Shown piece by piece: positions 1-8,676 of a DNA stretch of 52,463 bases (positions are counted from its first letter, which is position 1; the number at the start of each line of letters is the position of its first letter). The notes under the pieces were generated by a model. It worked only from the letters and a program-made list of their open reading frames with translations, was not told the origin of the DNA and searched no databases. The translations under genes were made by a program, and so were the position numbers. This stretch comes from Tyzzerella sp. (lineage in GTDB: Bacteria; Bacillota; Clostridia; Lachnospirales; Lachnospiraceae), in the NCBI GenBank assembly GCA_017472665.1, contig JAFUOS010000010.1, positions 1 through 52,463 of the forward strand, given 5' to 3'.

Positions 1-522
1 ATTGTTATTTAATTGAGTAATCTCTTTCTTCATCTCATCGATATTTGTTGTTTCTTCGACAAGTTTCTTGATTTCCACCACGTTAATTCCATCAAAATAA
101 ATTTCAAATAACGGGCAATCATCGATAAGGTCTCCTTCCTGCATATCTCCAGCTGTATAATCCGGAGCAACTGGATCCGACTCAGCTGGAGTCCCTTGAA
201 TCACAACCCACTCTCCGTTTTCAATTCCTGTTTCGGCATCCTTTGTGTATCGTCCTACAACAAGGTCAATTCGCTGCATCCCTTGTGTACCATTCTGATA
301 CGTTACTTCATCATATGTACCTGATTTCACCCAGAACACACCACCATGATGCAAGAGACAACCCGAATGGATTTTAATTACATTATTTGCGGCCAATTCC
401 GGTTCTAACTTGTCGTACAAATCTGCAACGTATGTACCAGTTCCGCATATGGCCGTAAGTATCGATCTAAAATGCTCGCTCGTAAAATGAGGAGTCCCCT
501 TTTTTGCTGTTACAAATTCCAT
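1..522 (-). CDS. Phage tail/baseplate protein, C-terminus cut off by the window
   Basis: Open reading frame that starts at 522 and runs off the left edge; 174 codons are visible. It begins MEFVTAKKGTPHFTSEHF and contains a Gly/His-rich stretch (LHHGGVFWV). The start follows a strong ribosome binding site (GGAGGG, 7 bases) and overlaps the stop of the tail hub gene (TAATG), so the two are translationally coupled. Position directly after Dit and the hub gene fits an upper-baseplate or receptor-binding component. I do not recognise the family, and the function rests on position only. Confidence 0.7.
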   Translation of the reverse strand, partial: MEFVTAKKGTPHFTSEHFRSILTAICGTGTYVADLYDKLEPELAANNVIKIHSGCLLHHGGVFWVKSGTYDEVTYQNGTQGMQRIDLVVGRYTKDAETGIENGEWVVIQGTPAESDPVAPDYTAGDMQEGDLIDDCPLFEIYFDGINVVEIKKLVEETTNIDEMKKEITQLNNN

Positions 523-1511
523 TAATTTCCCTCCAATTTATATTCTTTCGTTACAACTCCGTTTTCAATTTTCACAATGATGTTTTCTACTGGCTTTGCC
601 ATATACATGCCTGTAATAAAGTCACGTCCGCCAATAATATCACCAATTGCAACATCGATGCCAAGAGCTTCTACATCCATTTCGAATGTCTGCTTGTCCA
701 TCAGCTCCCTTAATTGTTTGATTCCTTCTGAGCGAATTTCTGAATCATCGGCTGATGTATTTTCATATACGCGCTCAATTTCATCAATGCCGAAATAATA
801 TTGTGTATCCCCAATGCTACCATCCTCTTGGACGTATAAATGAATAACTGTTCGATTTTTTAATTCGCCCTTTCCCAGTACAATCAAGTGATTTACACCA
901 TTTCTCTTGTCCTGCATCTTGAAATTTAACTGACTGTCTTGTGATAGTTCAATTTCACTCGAATAATCTACAATTGGAACAGCCTCAACTACAACATACC
1001 CACATTCGTTCGGTTCGCCTTCGTTGTATCGAATATCCAGGCGATAACCGACTTCCTGCAGCATATCTGTCAGGCCATCTAGCAATGTACAATAACGAGC
1101 AAATTGGTATCCGGAAACCGTCACTCCGGTATCTGTTTCCGGTACAACAAAAACCCCACCGAATTGTGGTTCGATGAGGTCCTTAAGTACGTTATTTAGT
1201 TCTCCTGTCACTGTGTAATAATCCTGCCCACTCGGTGGCTCTATGACTTTTTCTGCCATATATCCACGCCAATTGTAGCCTTTCCAGGCAATTGTTTCTG
1301 CAGAAGTATTATCACCTAACTCGCCCAGTATTCCGCCAATTTCTGTGTCAGCTGCAAACACTCTGCATCCATATGTCATTCTCTCATCATAGTCTGAAAT
1401 CGGGATTGTAATCTGAAAATCCCTATTACCATCATTCAATTCTGCATCAATAGAAACATTTTCGAGTTCTTTTATCTGTCTACCATCTTTATCCGCTAAC
1501 TGAATTACCAT
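522..1511 (-). CDS. Siphovirus tail hub protein (ReqiPepy6 Gp37-like)
   Basis: 329 residues, beta-rich. It resembles the Gp37-like siphovirus tail family, which occupies the tail-tip hub position (Tal-like) and links the distal tail ring to the adhesion apparatus. It follows the Dit gene with a short overlap (ATGG shared with the Dit stop) and has a good ribosome binding site (AAGGAG) within the Dit 3' end. The C-terminal third, with GDIIGGRDFITGMYMAKPV, looks like the gp27/hub-type beta fold. No lysozyme or peptidase domain is visible. Family assignment is from recognition of the pattern and synteny, not a search. Confidence 0.7.
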   Translation of the reverse strand: MVIQLADKDGRQIKELENVSIDAELNDGNRDFQITIPISDYDERMTYGCRVFAADTEIGGILGELGDNTSAETIAWKGYNWRGYMAEKVIEPPSGQDYYTVTGELNNVLKDLIEPQFGGVFVVPETDTGVTVSGYQFARYCTLLDGLTDMLQEVGYRLDIRYNEGEPNECGYVVVEAVPIVDYSSEIELSQDSQLNFKMQDKRNGVNHLIVLGKGELKNRTVIHLYVQEDGSIGDTQYYFGIDEIERVYENTSADDSEIRSEGIKQLRELMDKQTFEMDVEALGIDVAIGDIIGGRDFITGMYMAKPVENIIVKIENGVVTKEYKLEGN

Positions 1512-2359
1512 TTTGGTTCGCTCCTTTCCACATATAGAACAAGGTCAAAACCGAAATCACCGGTCCAGTTAAATGTAAGTTGTCCTCCTGGTATCTTTTC
1601 AAACACAGAGGGTGTAAACTGTCTGCTGTTGTAGATGTTTGCTGTTGTTCCGTTTGCTAAGTATTTAGTGACTGTGTGATCTCTGCTGTTAATAATCAGG
1701 TAATCATTCGATTCCAGCTGTGTAAATATTTGATATGGGTATCCATTAATTAATACCCTTGGGTTCACGCATGGGCCGTAAATAATCATCTCAAAATGAC
1801 TCGATGCATAATGATCTATGCTCCATAATGCGGTACCAGCGTCATTTGATGCGAAATCAAATGGAAAATCTGTTGCAAAATCTAATCCTGACAGAGCGTA
1901 TGGTTCTGTCTGTGGGTAGAATTGCTTTTCTTCGTTTTTAATCCATGCGTAATTTGGGATTAGCACCTTTAATGTGTTATACATGAAAGCTGCCCCAATT
2001 TCCCACTTTGTCTTGTTGCTTGCGATAATCTGGCATTCCAAATAATATCCAGTATCTGTGCAAATTCTTCCATTCACTCCTGAAATAACGTCATAATCTA
2101 CTACTTCAAGTAAATGGTTTACAGCTGCTTTGTACAGATTTTTTCTTTCTGCTAAAGTCAATCTAGCGTCTGCTGCCACTGCAATTTTTATATTCCTCTC
2201 TTGAATCCCTTTTTTAATATTTTTAACTGTATTAAAATATTGCCCTTCTATTTTCGTATATGAATACTCGTAGTCGAGCAAATTTCCCTCTTGGAATATA
2301 TAAGGGTATTCATAAAAATTCACTCTCTCATTTCTAGAGTTAATATAATAGAATTTCAT
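1505..2359 (-). CDS. Distal tail protein (Dit-like siphovirus tail component)
   Basis: 284 residues. The N-terminus begins MKFYYINSRNERVNF, followed by an extended beta region, typical of the siphovirus tail component family that forms the hexameric ring closing the distal end of the tail tube. Located directly after the tape measure gene (3 bases apart) and before the hub gene, the canonical TMP-Dit-Tal order. The Asp/Phe-rich stretch DFATDFPFDFASNDAG lies mid-protein. It carries one copy of the CTGCTGCC word (2170-2177), which is otherwise concentrated in the early region. Confidence 0.75.
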   Translation of the reverse strand: MKFYYINSRNERVNFYEYPYIFQEGNLLDYEYSYTKIEGQYFNTVKNIKKGIQERNIKIAVAADARLTLAERKNLYKAAVNHLLEVVDYDVISGVNGRICTDTGYYLECQIIASNKTKWEIGAAFMYNTLKVLIPNYAWIKNEEKQFYPQTEPYALSGLDFATDFPFDFASNDAGTALWSIDHYASSHFEMIIYGPCVNPRVLINGYPYQIFTQLESNDYLIINSRDHTVTKYLANGTTANIYNSRQFTPSVFEKIPGGQLTFNWTGDFGFDLVLYVERSEPKW

Positions 2360-2362
2360 AAA

Positions 2363-4579
2363 TTACCCCCTTGTAAAACCTAAATTATCCACGAAGCGAA
2401 CAAATTCTCTTTCATTTGGCACCATTTTGATATTTGAAATACCTTCTTTCACCGCCTGTGCTTGAATATCTCCTTGCTCAGAAATCGCATTAACAATAAA
2501 TCGTCCAAGTGCTTCTAACTCAGCTGCGGAATTTGTAATTTGCCAATTGCTCTTTGCAGAATTCATTCCAACTCCTAACGACAAGAAATCTGTATCAATT
2601 GTTCCTAGCGTGGCCCTGCTCAATTCTTTCATGGAATCAATAACCGAAGATACATTGTTTTCTACACCTTTCGCTACGCCTAAATCAATATTCTTTCCTA
2701 CTCTTTGTTCTGTTTTTTTAGATGGTGAATGAATATCGAAAAATCCTTCAAGTGCATCTAATGCTGCTGCACCTACTTCTCTTGCCGCATCCACGACACT
2801 GCTTGCAAAATTAGAAATACCATTTGCAATACCTTTGATGATGTTTTTTCCAATTTCTCCCCAATCAATAGAAGTGAACTTTTCTTTAATATCGCTGATA
2901 ATCCCCGGTATTTTTGCTAATAAATCAGGAATTGCCCTAATAAGCCCTGCTGCTAATTTCCCTAATAAAGTTAGTCCGCCTTCGATTAATTTTGGAGCAT
3001 ATTGAAGTACTGTCTGTAACAAATCGGCAACCAGTTGAGCTGCTGCAGATAATAATTTCGGTAAGCTATCTATAATACCATTAATCAGTTCTTCGAGAAG
3101 AATAATTCCACTGTCAAGCATTTGTGGTGCGTTTTCAAATATGGTATTTAATAATTTATCAACGACACCGATTGCTGAATCTGCAATAGCTGGTAGATTT
3201 TCGGTAATTCCGTTTACGATATTTAAGAGTAAATCAACACCGCTTTCCCATATTTTCGGCGCATTTTCCATAATGCAAGTGTAAACCTTGTCTACAATTC
3301 CTCTAGCTGTTTCTATCAGCATTGGAATGTTACTTAAAATTCCATTTATAAAATTTGTCACAACTTCTACGCCTTGTTCTAATAAGATAGGAAGTTGCGT
3401 TCCGATTGATTCAATAAGGGCATCCAAGAAATTTTCATCTGATCCAAATATCTCGCCTGCTTCTACGTCTAGGCAATCCTTCAGTTCATTAATAATATCC
3501 GTCGCTACAGCCAGCCAATCCGTTTCAACAATAGTCTTTCCAAAAGCTGAAATCAGATTGAATGCTGCTTCTCCTAAATATGGAATTGAAGAAACTACAG
3601 CTGTTGCCAATTCCTTTACAAATTCAACTCCACTTTGCATGATTTCATTAGAATTATTGCCTACTAGATTCAATTCGTTAATCATCATATTTCTAACCTG
3701 AACTAAAGCCTGTGGAATGGCCTTTACGATATTGCCAAGCATAGGAATAAGGTTATTTGCGATAAACGTATGAACTGTATCACCCAGTGCCGCTAACGAT
3801 GGAACTATATCTTTTCCAAGCGTCAGATTTCCTAATACATTACTCGCCGCCGCTTTCATGGACGCCAACGAACCGCTAAAGGTTTCTGATGCCTCTTTTG
3901 CAGTCGTTCCAGTAATTCCCATGTTTTCTTGGATGGCATGAATTGCAGAATATACGTCACTTAAATTGTTGATATCGTACTTAACTCCAGTCAATTTTTG
4001 TGCATCCGCTAATAATCGTTCCATTTCCGTCTTGGTACCGCCGTAGCCAAGTTTTAAGTTGTCCAACATTGTATAATTCTGTTTTGCAAATCCTTGGTAG
4101 GCATTCTGGATAAGTTCCATGCTTGTCCCCATCTTATTCGCATTGTCAGACATATCTGTAAGCGCTATATCTGCAACTTCTGCAGCCTTGTTTGTATCAC
4201 CAGAGAGGCCTTGTAACAAACTAGCTGAAAAACTAGTTACTGATTCCATATATTCATTTGCAGATAATCCCGCTGTTTTATATGCATTCTTTGCATTTTC
4301 TATAACAACGTTTGCGCTATCTTTAAAAAGTGTTTCAATACCGCCCAAACTCTGTTGTAAATCTGCACCTTCTGTAAGCGCGCTTTTCAAAGCAGTGCCA
4401 ATTCCAGCTGCTGCAATAACAGTCTTAATCTTTGATGCAAGACTGTTTCCTACTGTTTTTCCCGCAGCATCACCTGCAGTCCCTGCTTCATTATTTAGCA
4501 CATTTGATATAGAACCTTTTATCCCCTCTGCTGATGGAACAATTTGCACATACGCCTTTGCTAAATTTGTACCGCTCAC
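2363..4579 (-). CDS. Tail tape measure protein
   Basis: 738 residues, the longest late gene. The N-terminus (about residues 1-250) is the usual alpha-helical tape-measure region with a Gly/Ala hydrophobic segment near 52-65. Residues about 400-575 contain four 44-residue repeats (units starting near L400, W444, L488 and I532) with the pattern ESG-V-LL-NG-I-LP and a conserved NAP before each boundary. Such repeats set tail length in this family. The start overlaps the stop of the preceding chaperone gene (ATGA). The protein fills the tube and is ejected ahead of the DNA; the C-terminal region would be at the tail tip. Confidence 0.9.
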   Translation of the reverse strand: MSGTNLAKAYVQIVPSAEGIKGSISNVLNNEAGTAGDAAGKTVGNSLASKIKTVIAAAGIGTALKSALTEGADLQQSLGGIETLFKDSANVVIENAKNAYKTAGLSANEYMESVTSFSASLLQGLSGDTNKAAEVADIALTDMSDNANKMGTSMELIQNAYQGFAKQNYTMLDNLKLGYGGTKTEMERLLADAQKLTGVKYDINNLSDVYSAIHAIQENMGITGTTAKEASETFSGSLASMKAAASNVLGNLTLGKDIVPSLAALGDTVHTFIANNLIPMLGNIVKAIPQALVQVRNMMINELNLVGNNSNEIMQSGVEFVKELATAVVSSIPYLGEAAFNLISAFGKTIVETDWLAVATDIINELKDCLDVEAGEIFGSDENFLDALIESIGTQLPILLEQGVEVVTNFINGILSNIPMLIETARGIVDKVYTCIMENAPKIWESGVDLLLNIVNGITENLPAIADSAIGVVDKLLNTIFENAPQMLDSGIILLEELINGIIDSLPKLLSAAAQLVADLLQTVLQYAPKLIEGGLTLLGKLAAGLIRAIPDLLAKIPGIISDIKEKFTSIDWGEIGKNIIKGIANGISNFASSVVDAAREVGAAALDALEGFFDIHSPSKKTEQRVGKNIDLGVAKGVENNVSSVIDSMKELSRATLGTIDTDFLSLGVGMNSAKSNWQITNSAAELEALGRFIVNAISEQGDIQAQAVKEGISNIKMVPNEREFVRFVDNLGFTRG

Positions 4580-4950
4580 TCATCCCTCACCTCTCTTTCT
4601 ACAATTCTTTTCCATTCGGTTTCAAATGCATCAGGTGTATCGAACGCTACAATGTCCTTTTCTTTATTTTCGCCTAGCATTGTTTCTACAATTGATTGTG
4701 GTTTATTGATTCCTTTAGCTCCGTCTTCTGTCTTTGACCAAACTAAAAATGATAAGCGATCGATTGCTGATGCTAAAAGGATTGTTTCTAATGAATATTT
4801 CATATTGTTCATTTTCATTTTGATTCTGCTGTTGCCCCTCAAACCGACAGAAAAAGTCGCCACCTTTGTCAAAGGCAGCGACCTATAATCATAAATATGA
4901 TATGTTTCCATTAAATCACAGATAAGTGCCTCCTCATCTGTAGCAATCAT
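4576..4950 (-). CDS. Tail assembly chaperone, downstream part (gpT-like)
   Basis: 124 residues if started at its own ATG. The segment DLMETYHIYDYRSLPL is characteristic of the DUF5361-type second reading frame of siphovirus tail chaperones. The frame is open upstream of the ATG back to a slippery heptamer inside the previous gene, and translation through it would add LITLAD before the ATG. I infer it is made mainly as a frameshift fusion to the upstream chaperone (lambda gpG-GT arrangement) and helps coat the tape measure during tail assembly. No good ribosome binding site precedes its own ATG, which agrees with this. Confidence 0.75.
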   Translation of the reverse strand: MIATDEEALICDLMETYHIYDYRSLPLTKVATFSVGLRGNSRIKMKMNNMKYSLETILLASAIDRLSFLVWSKTEDGAKGINKPQSIVETMLGENKEKDIVAFDTPDAFETEWKRIVEREVRDE

Positions 4951-4961
4951 ATCGGCGAGGG

Positions 4962-5228
4962 TTATGAGTTTTTTATTTCTTTACTTGATTGAAATATTTC
5001 GGCTACTTCGTCCATTACTTTACTTGCAGAAACTTTGCCGCAAATATTTCGCACATGGTTTTTCAATCTTTCTTTTTGCTCTTCTCCAAGCAATTTTTCC
5101 ACCATTTCTGTGACAAGATTGTACTCGCCCTTATCGACCTTACACAAAACCTCTAGAAGTTCGTAATCATCCAATACTTCATCTTCTAATTCGAACTCAA
5201 ATCCCGTTGTTGTAGTTCCCTTAATCAT
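4962..5228 (-). CDS. Tail assembly chaperone, upstream part (gpG-like)
   Basis: 88 residues, acidic at the N-terminus ([17 protein letters not shown]). It lies between the major tail protein and the tape measure, the conserved place of gpG-type chaperones. The product would bind the tape measure before tail tube polymerisation. Its last codons contain the slippery heptamer that allows a minority of ribosomes to continue into the next frame. The start overlaps the end of the major tail gene. Confidence 0.8.
   Translation of the reverse strand: MIKGTTTTGFEFELEDEVLDDYELLEVLCKVDKGEYNLVTEMVEKLLGEEQKERLKNHVRNICGKVSASKVMDEVAEIFQSSKEIKNS
4968..4974 (-). promoter_or_regulatory. Programmed -1 frameshift slippery heptamer A AAA AAC
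   Basis: On the coding (minus) strand the zero frame of the upstream chaperone reads ATA AAA AAC TCA TAA. The heptamer A AAA AAC is in the exact phase needed for -1 tandem slippage, two codons before the stop at 4962-4964. The -1 frame is then open into the downstream chaperone gene. Both the phase and the open frame were checked base by base. Confidence 0.85.
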
Positions 5229-5805
5229 TTGATTCTCCTTTTGATTCTCCTTTTACGATATATTCGTAGTGTGTTTGTCCATCATTATCTGGAATCGCAG
5301 ACAACGTGGTTTCGTATCCGATAGCTTCATTGTCTTTATACACAATGTCTCCTAACTCTGTCATTGTTGCACTTGGAATCACAATTCGTTTTGCAACATT
5401 GCCTTTTAAGATCATCTCAATGACCCAAGCTCCAGCCTCGGCTTCAAGCGCATTTGCTTTTACTGTGATGCCAGTTTCCAGGGTTCCAGAGACATTTTCT
5501 TCTCCGTAAACCGCTTTTAAAACTTCCACATTCAGCGATTCAAGCATCTTGAATTTAAATTTATCCGGTTTACCCGTTTGTGGAGTTAACACTACAGCGC
5601 CACCCCATGCTTTTACTTCATCGCTTTCAGGCGAATTACTATTAGTTGCTCCGTCTTCACTTATGTATCCAAGTGATTTGAATGCTACATCCAACGCATC
5701 TTTTGCATTCGTTGGCAGTGTAGAACCAACAGGTGCTCTAAATATCGCACCGCCTACTTTTGGTTTTCCGCTAGAAACATTTTCTGCCGTATTTCCCATT
5801 TTCAT
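5221..5805 (-). CDS. Major tail tube protein
   Basis: 194 residues. The sequence ([17 protein letters not shown] near the start, then a beta-rich body) matches the general form of siphovirus major tail proteins, which polymerise as hexameric rings around the tape measure. It lies between the tail-terminator-type gene and the tail chaperone pair. The start codon follows a TAGGAGG ribosome binding site. MKMGNTAEN has two possible methionines; the first is placed. Confidence 0.8.
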   Translation of the reverse strand: MKMGNTAENVSSGKPKVGGAIFRAPVGSTLPTNAKDALDVAFKSLGYISEDGATNSNSPESDEVKAWGGAVVLTPQTGKPDKFKFKMLESLNVEVLKAVYGEENVSGTLETGITVKANALEAEAGAWVIEMILKGNVAKRIVIPSATMTELGDIVYKDNEAIGYETTLSAIPDNDGQTHYEYIVKGESKGESND

Positions 5806-5810
5806 ACCTC

Positions 5811-6143
5811 CTAATATGTCACATCATATATCGCTTGATAGCGATACTTCTTTTTCGTTGTATCTGTAAAATTATAATCTGTATTTAATTTCGCTTTCGA
5901 AATGGTATTCAAGATAATGATGTTATTCATTGCCTTTTTTACCTTTTCATTCAGAGCTGATGCTAAATACAAACTATCAGCATACGACTTCAGTGCAATC
6001 GTTGCTGAATAAATAAAATTTTCTGCTGAACTCCCCGTCTTTTCAATCAAAACAAATTCATCCAGCTTTTCTTCCGGCATTTCCATATATACCGGTACAT
6101 CTAATACTTCGTTTAGGTAGTCTAATACAACTTTTTCAATCAT
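5811..6143 (-). CDS. Tail terminator/completion protein, probable
   Basis: 110 residues, immediately before the major tail gene. Length, position and mixed alpha/beta composition fit the small protein that caps the tail tube and joins it to the neck. No motif is diagnostic, so the role rests on synteny. It is packed within 5 bases of its neighbours. Confidence 0.6.
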   Translation of the reverse strand: MIEKVVLDYLNEVLDVPVYMEMPEEKLDEFVLIEKTGSSAENFIYSATIALKSYADSLYLASALNEKVKKAMNNIIILNTISKAKLNTDYNFTDTTKKKYRYQAIYDVTY

Positions 6144-6147
6144 CTTA

Positions 6148-6384
6148 TCACCTCAACGCTTTTAATATGGTATTGTGTTCCATATTTTCTTTTTTCGCTT
6201 CATAACTTTCCGCATAAATAGACGCGTTTACACGATTTTGCCCAGTCATTGTTGTAACTATGTACCCTTCTCCAAGTTGGCCAAGTGCCTTATTTGCATG
6301 TTCTTCGCAAATCGCCATCATTTCGTTCGAACGTAATAATTCGCGTACGCCTTCCTTATTGAGTATAACTTTAACTTTACTCAT
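6148..6384 (-). CDS. HK97 gp10-like neck protein, probable
   Basis: 78 residues, shorter than typical HK97 gp10 family members (about 110-150). It begins MSKVKVILNKEGVRELLRS, a common start for this family, with a helix rich in Ala/Glu and GEGYIVTTMTGQNRVNASI near the middle. The start overlaps the preceding connector gene. It is probably a head-tail joining component; the short length is worth noting, though no frameshift is evident. Confidence 0.6.
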   Translation of the reverse strand: MSKVKVILNKEGVRELLRSNEMMAICEEHANKALGQLGEGYIVTTMTGQNRVNASIYAESYEAKKENMEHNTILKALR

Positions 6385-6715
6385 AATGCTCCACCATTAC
6401 CTTTTTATTCCAAACCAGCGGAATATTTTCTTCTATTCCCTCTAACGGATAACCGAATGTGTTCCACTCCTGTCCAAAGAATACAACAATCGTGTCTTTC
6501 CAGTCATGAGTATCGCCTTTAGGGATACCCAAAGTGTAAACAGCTTTCTTTCCATACAAGTCTTGCGATGTTGTGATATCATCCGAAGAAGCTGGAGCCA
6601 CCAAAACATTTTCCACATTTTCATCCTTATAGTCGTATACAGGACGATTAAACGCGTCTGTGCCTGTCTGTACTTTTTTTCTAATAATAACCGTCATCCC
6701 TTTAATCATTGTCAT
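6377..6715 (-). CDS. Head closure (stopper-type) protein, probable
   Basis: 112 residues from the ATG at 6715. A TTG nine bases upstream and an ATG at 6709 are alternatives; 6715 fits the GGAG located 12 bases before it. Position between the Gp15/Gp19-type connector and the gp10-like gene, and a beta-strand-rich body with EWNTFGYPLEGIEENIPLVWNKK, fit the small head-closure proteins. The start lies inside the end of the upstream gene. Function is inferred from position. Confidence 0.6.
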   Translation of the reverse strand: MTMIKGMTVIIRKKVQTGTDAFNRPVYDYKDENVENVLVAPASSDDITTSQDLYGKKAVYTLGIPKGDTHDWKDTIVVFFGQEWNTFGYPLEGIEENIPLVWNKKVMVEHYE

Positions 6716-7100
6716 ATAATTCAATCACTCCATATCTTTGGCGTTTGAGTCCTAGGCGTGCGAGTTCTGACTTTTTAATAAAAAGTCCTCCTCCTGGTAC
6801 AAGATAAGTACCCGATACCGCGTAGCCCAAAGCTGATTGTGATATCTGAGACATCGGCTCCGAATTCGTAGAGGTCATTAAAGCTCTAGCCGTTATATCG
6901 ACTGTTACAGATTTTAATACATTTTCAAACACTTCTTCGTTTTCCAGCATTGTATCAATGTCTTTTCCCACTTTTCGGGCTTCTTGACGAATACAATCCG
7001 ATACAACCGGCAATAACGCTGTTGCTTTGGTTGTTTCTTCTTGAGTTAATGCTCTAAATAAATTCGTCATATCTTCTATGCTTGCAAAAGGCTCCCTCAT
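6702..7100 (-). CDS. Head-tail connector, Gp19/Gp15/Gp42-like
   Basis: 132 residues. The helical N-terminus (FASIEDMTNLFRALTQEET) and the C-terminal GGGLFIKKSELARLGL pattern are those of the Gp19/Gp15/Gp42 phage connector family, which forms the first ring under the portal. It is the first full-length gene after the capsid and a 48-residue protein. The ATG follows the small upstream gene by two bases. Confidence 0.7.
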   Translation of the reverse strand: MREPFASIEDMTNLFRALTQEETTKATALLPVVSDCIRQEARKVGKDIDTMLENEEVFENVLKSVTVDITARALMTSTNSEPMSQISQSALGYAVSGTYLVPGGGLFIKKSELARLGLKRQRYGVIELYDND

Positions 7101-7102
7101 GC

Positions 7103-7249
7103 TTACTCACCACTCTCTTTGCTTGTAGTTTTTACCGGGTTTTTAGTACTTTTCTTAGGCTGTTTTGTTTGTACTTTTACCCAATCGCCGCCTTTAACAA
7201 CACAAGCAGTCTCAATGACCGCCTGTGTCTTTGTATTTAGATATTTCAT
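7103..7249 (-). CDS. Small phage head-region protein, 48 residues
   Basis: Begins MKYLNTKTQAVIETACVVKGGDW and ends in a Lys/Thr/Ser-rich basic tail. Its ATG overlaps the capsid stop (TAATG), and it stops two bases before the connector gene. Small proteins of this form commonly follow the major capsid gene in Clostridia siphoviruses. The first half looks like a short beta hairpin with a conserved G-W motif, and the tail is probably disordered. Function unknown. Confidence 0.65.
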   Translation of the reverse strand: MKYLNTKTQAVIETACVVKGGDWVKVQTKQPKKSTKNPVKTTSKESGE

Positions 7250-8133
7250 TATGCAGTTGTTATTCTAGCGAATGAATTACCATCAAGAATTCCCCAGCCA
7301 AGGTATACTTCTGCGCGAATATAAATCTGGTTATAGGCTTTTAAGTCTTTACCAGAACTGTCTGGATCGCCATACTTGATAATTTCAAGTGGAATTTCTT
7401 TTGCGTAGCCCCATTTGAACATATTTGCAAAATCTCCTACGATTCCTTTGTCCACATCTCCAGTTGCTACCGTTTTATTAATATCAAGTGCCTGTGCGCC
7501 CAGTGTTTTTGGTTGTCCTCCAAATGCAAATTCTGGATAGAGTTTTTCACCTGTCGACTTTGTCATTGATGCAAGATTTGAACGTACTGCAGGCGCGATG
7601 GCAATACCTGTTACTTCGCCATCTGACCCTTCCACTAAAGCAATTGCTGCTTCGATATTTGCATCTGGCGTAGCGCTCGCATATTTAACCGTTTGTGTTA
7701 CCTTCGTGTCGAAGTTGTTTTCTCCAACCACAGCAGATGCAGCTCCTGTGCGAGGATTTACGCCGTGAAATGCTGCAATGTCAAGGCCACTTGCTACCTT
7801 TTTTGCAAATCCATCGTTAAATGATTTCAAGATATCAATTTGTTCTTCTTCAGATGCATACAGAAACTCATCTGAGATACGTGCTCCATATTCAAACTTA
7901 ATCGGGACGATAGTTACTGGGTCAAGAGTGATTCCGCCATGTGTCTTTTTCCCATTTTCTGCAACAATATCAATTTCACTGTCCATCGAAAAGATAAACT
8001 CTTTTTTTCCATTAAACGGAACTGGTTCTGCAGCTGATAAAACTGCTAATGATGATTTTCCTTTTACTTTGCTTACTAAGTCTTTTACTAATTGTGGGTC
8101 AAATAAACTGCCCTTTGATAATACGTCTCCCAT
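7249..8133 (-). CDS. Major capsid protein, HK97 fold
   Basis: 294 residues. HK97-type features include the helical N-arm (LFDPQLVKDLVSKVKGKSSL), the SMDSEIDIVAENGKK E-loop region, and EYGARISDEFLYASEEEQIDIL leading into the spine helix. The C-terminal AEVYLGWGILDGNSFARI is typical of the clade. It follows the scaffold gene by six bases with a GGAG ribosome binding site. It assembles into the head shell and would be the most abundant virion protein. Confidence 0.9.
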   Translation of the reverse strand: MGDVLSKGSLFDPQLVKDLVSKVKGKSSLAVLSAAEPVPFNGKKEFIFSMDSEIDIVAENGKKTHGGITLDPVTIVPIKFEYGARISDEFLYASEEEQIDILKSFNDGFAKKVASGLDIAAFHGVNPRTGAASAVVGENNFDTKVTQTVKYASATPDANIEAAIALVEGSDGEVTGIAIAPAVRSNLASMTKSTGEKLYPEFAFGGQPKTLGAQALDINKTVATGDVDKGIVGDFANMFKWGYAKEIPLEIIKYGDPDSSGKDLKAYNQIYIRAEVYLGWGILDGNSFARITTA

Positions 8134-8139
8134 ATTCTT

Positions 8140-8598
8140 TTATTCTCCTTTCAAACCTTTTAATGTGTTCTTCAACGCTACATCTGTTGCTTTGCCCGGA
8201 TCAGGTTCTAAATTTGCCAACGGTGCCGGTGCTGCTGCTCCGACTAGTCCTTTTAAAATTTCTGCACTTTTCCGGATTGATTCTTCGTCTTCTCCCTTAA
8301 GAAAACCTACTGCATCGTAAGATAATCCCAATTCATTGGCTATTCTCGTTTTTACCGAGTCGGTCTCGTACCCTTTAATCTTCGCATCTTTTTTTGCAGC
8401 CTCTTCCGGAGAAAGATAGTCCTTATACTTTTTCTTTTCATCTTCTGGCGAAAGATACCCTGCGTATTTTTTTGCCGCATCATCTGGTGATAAAAATCCT
8501 TCGTATTCCTTCTTAACGGTCTCTCTTTCTCTCTTCAGTCTTTCACCAATAACGGTGTCAAGCTCTTCTTGTGTTTCAATTGGTTTAAAATTGCCCAT
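8140..8598 (-). CDS. Capsid scaffolding protein with three internal repeats
   Basis: 152 residues from the ATG at 8598, chosen because AAAGGAG lies 8 bases upstream; an upstream in-frame start has no such site. Highly charged and helical, with three consecutive repeats of a Y-x-(F/Y)LSP-(D/E)-(D/E)...KK unit (GFLSPDDAAKKY, GYLSPEDEKKKY, DYLSPEEAAKK). Location just before the major capsid gene and the composition fit a head scaffold. It ends in GLKGE after a Pro/Ala-rich segment. Confidence 0.75.
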   Translation of the reverse strand: MGNFKPIETQEELDTVIGERLKRERETVKKEYEGFLSPDDAAKKYAGYLSPEDEKKKYKDYLSPEEAAKKDAKIKGYETDSVKTRIANELGLSYDAVGFLKGEDEESIRKSAEILKGLVGAAAPAPLANLEPDPGKATDVALKNTLKGLKGE

Positions 8599-8649
8599 TT
8601 CTTTGTCTCCTTTCCCACTTAACCCGGTGGTATCGGTAATTTTTATACT

Positions 8650-8676
8650 AAAAAAGGACATCCTTGTTGATGTCCC
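8650..8676 (-). terminator. Intrinsic terminator after the large terminase gene
   Basis: On the minus strand GGACATC pairs with GATGTCC across a 6-base loop and is followed by six T. It begins one base after the terminase stop and separates that gene from scaffold-capsid. Confidence 0.75.

Noticed and set aside
3288-3701. Long plus-strand open frames opposite the tape measure, PcfJ-like and other minus-strand genes
   Set aside because: They lie antisense to well-supported genes, lack ribosome binding sites, and have compositions expected from reverse reading of those genes.
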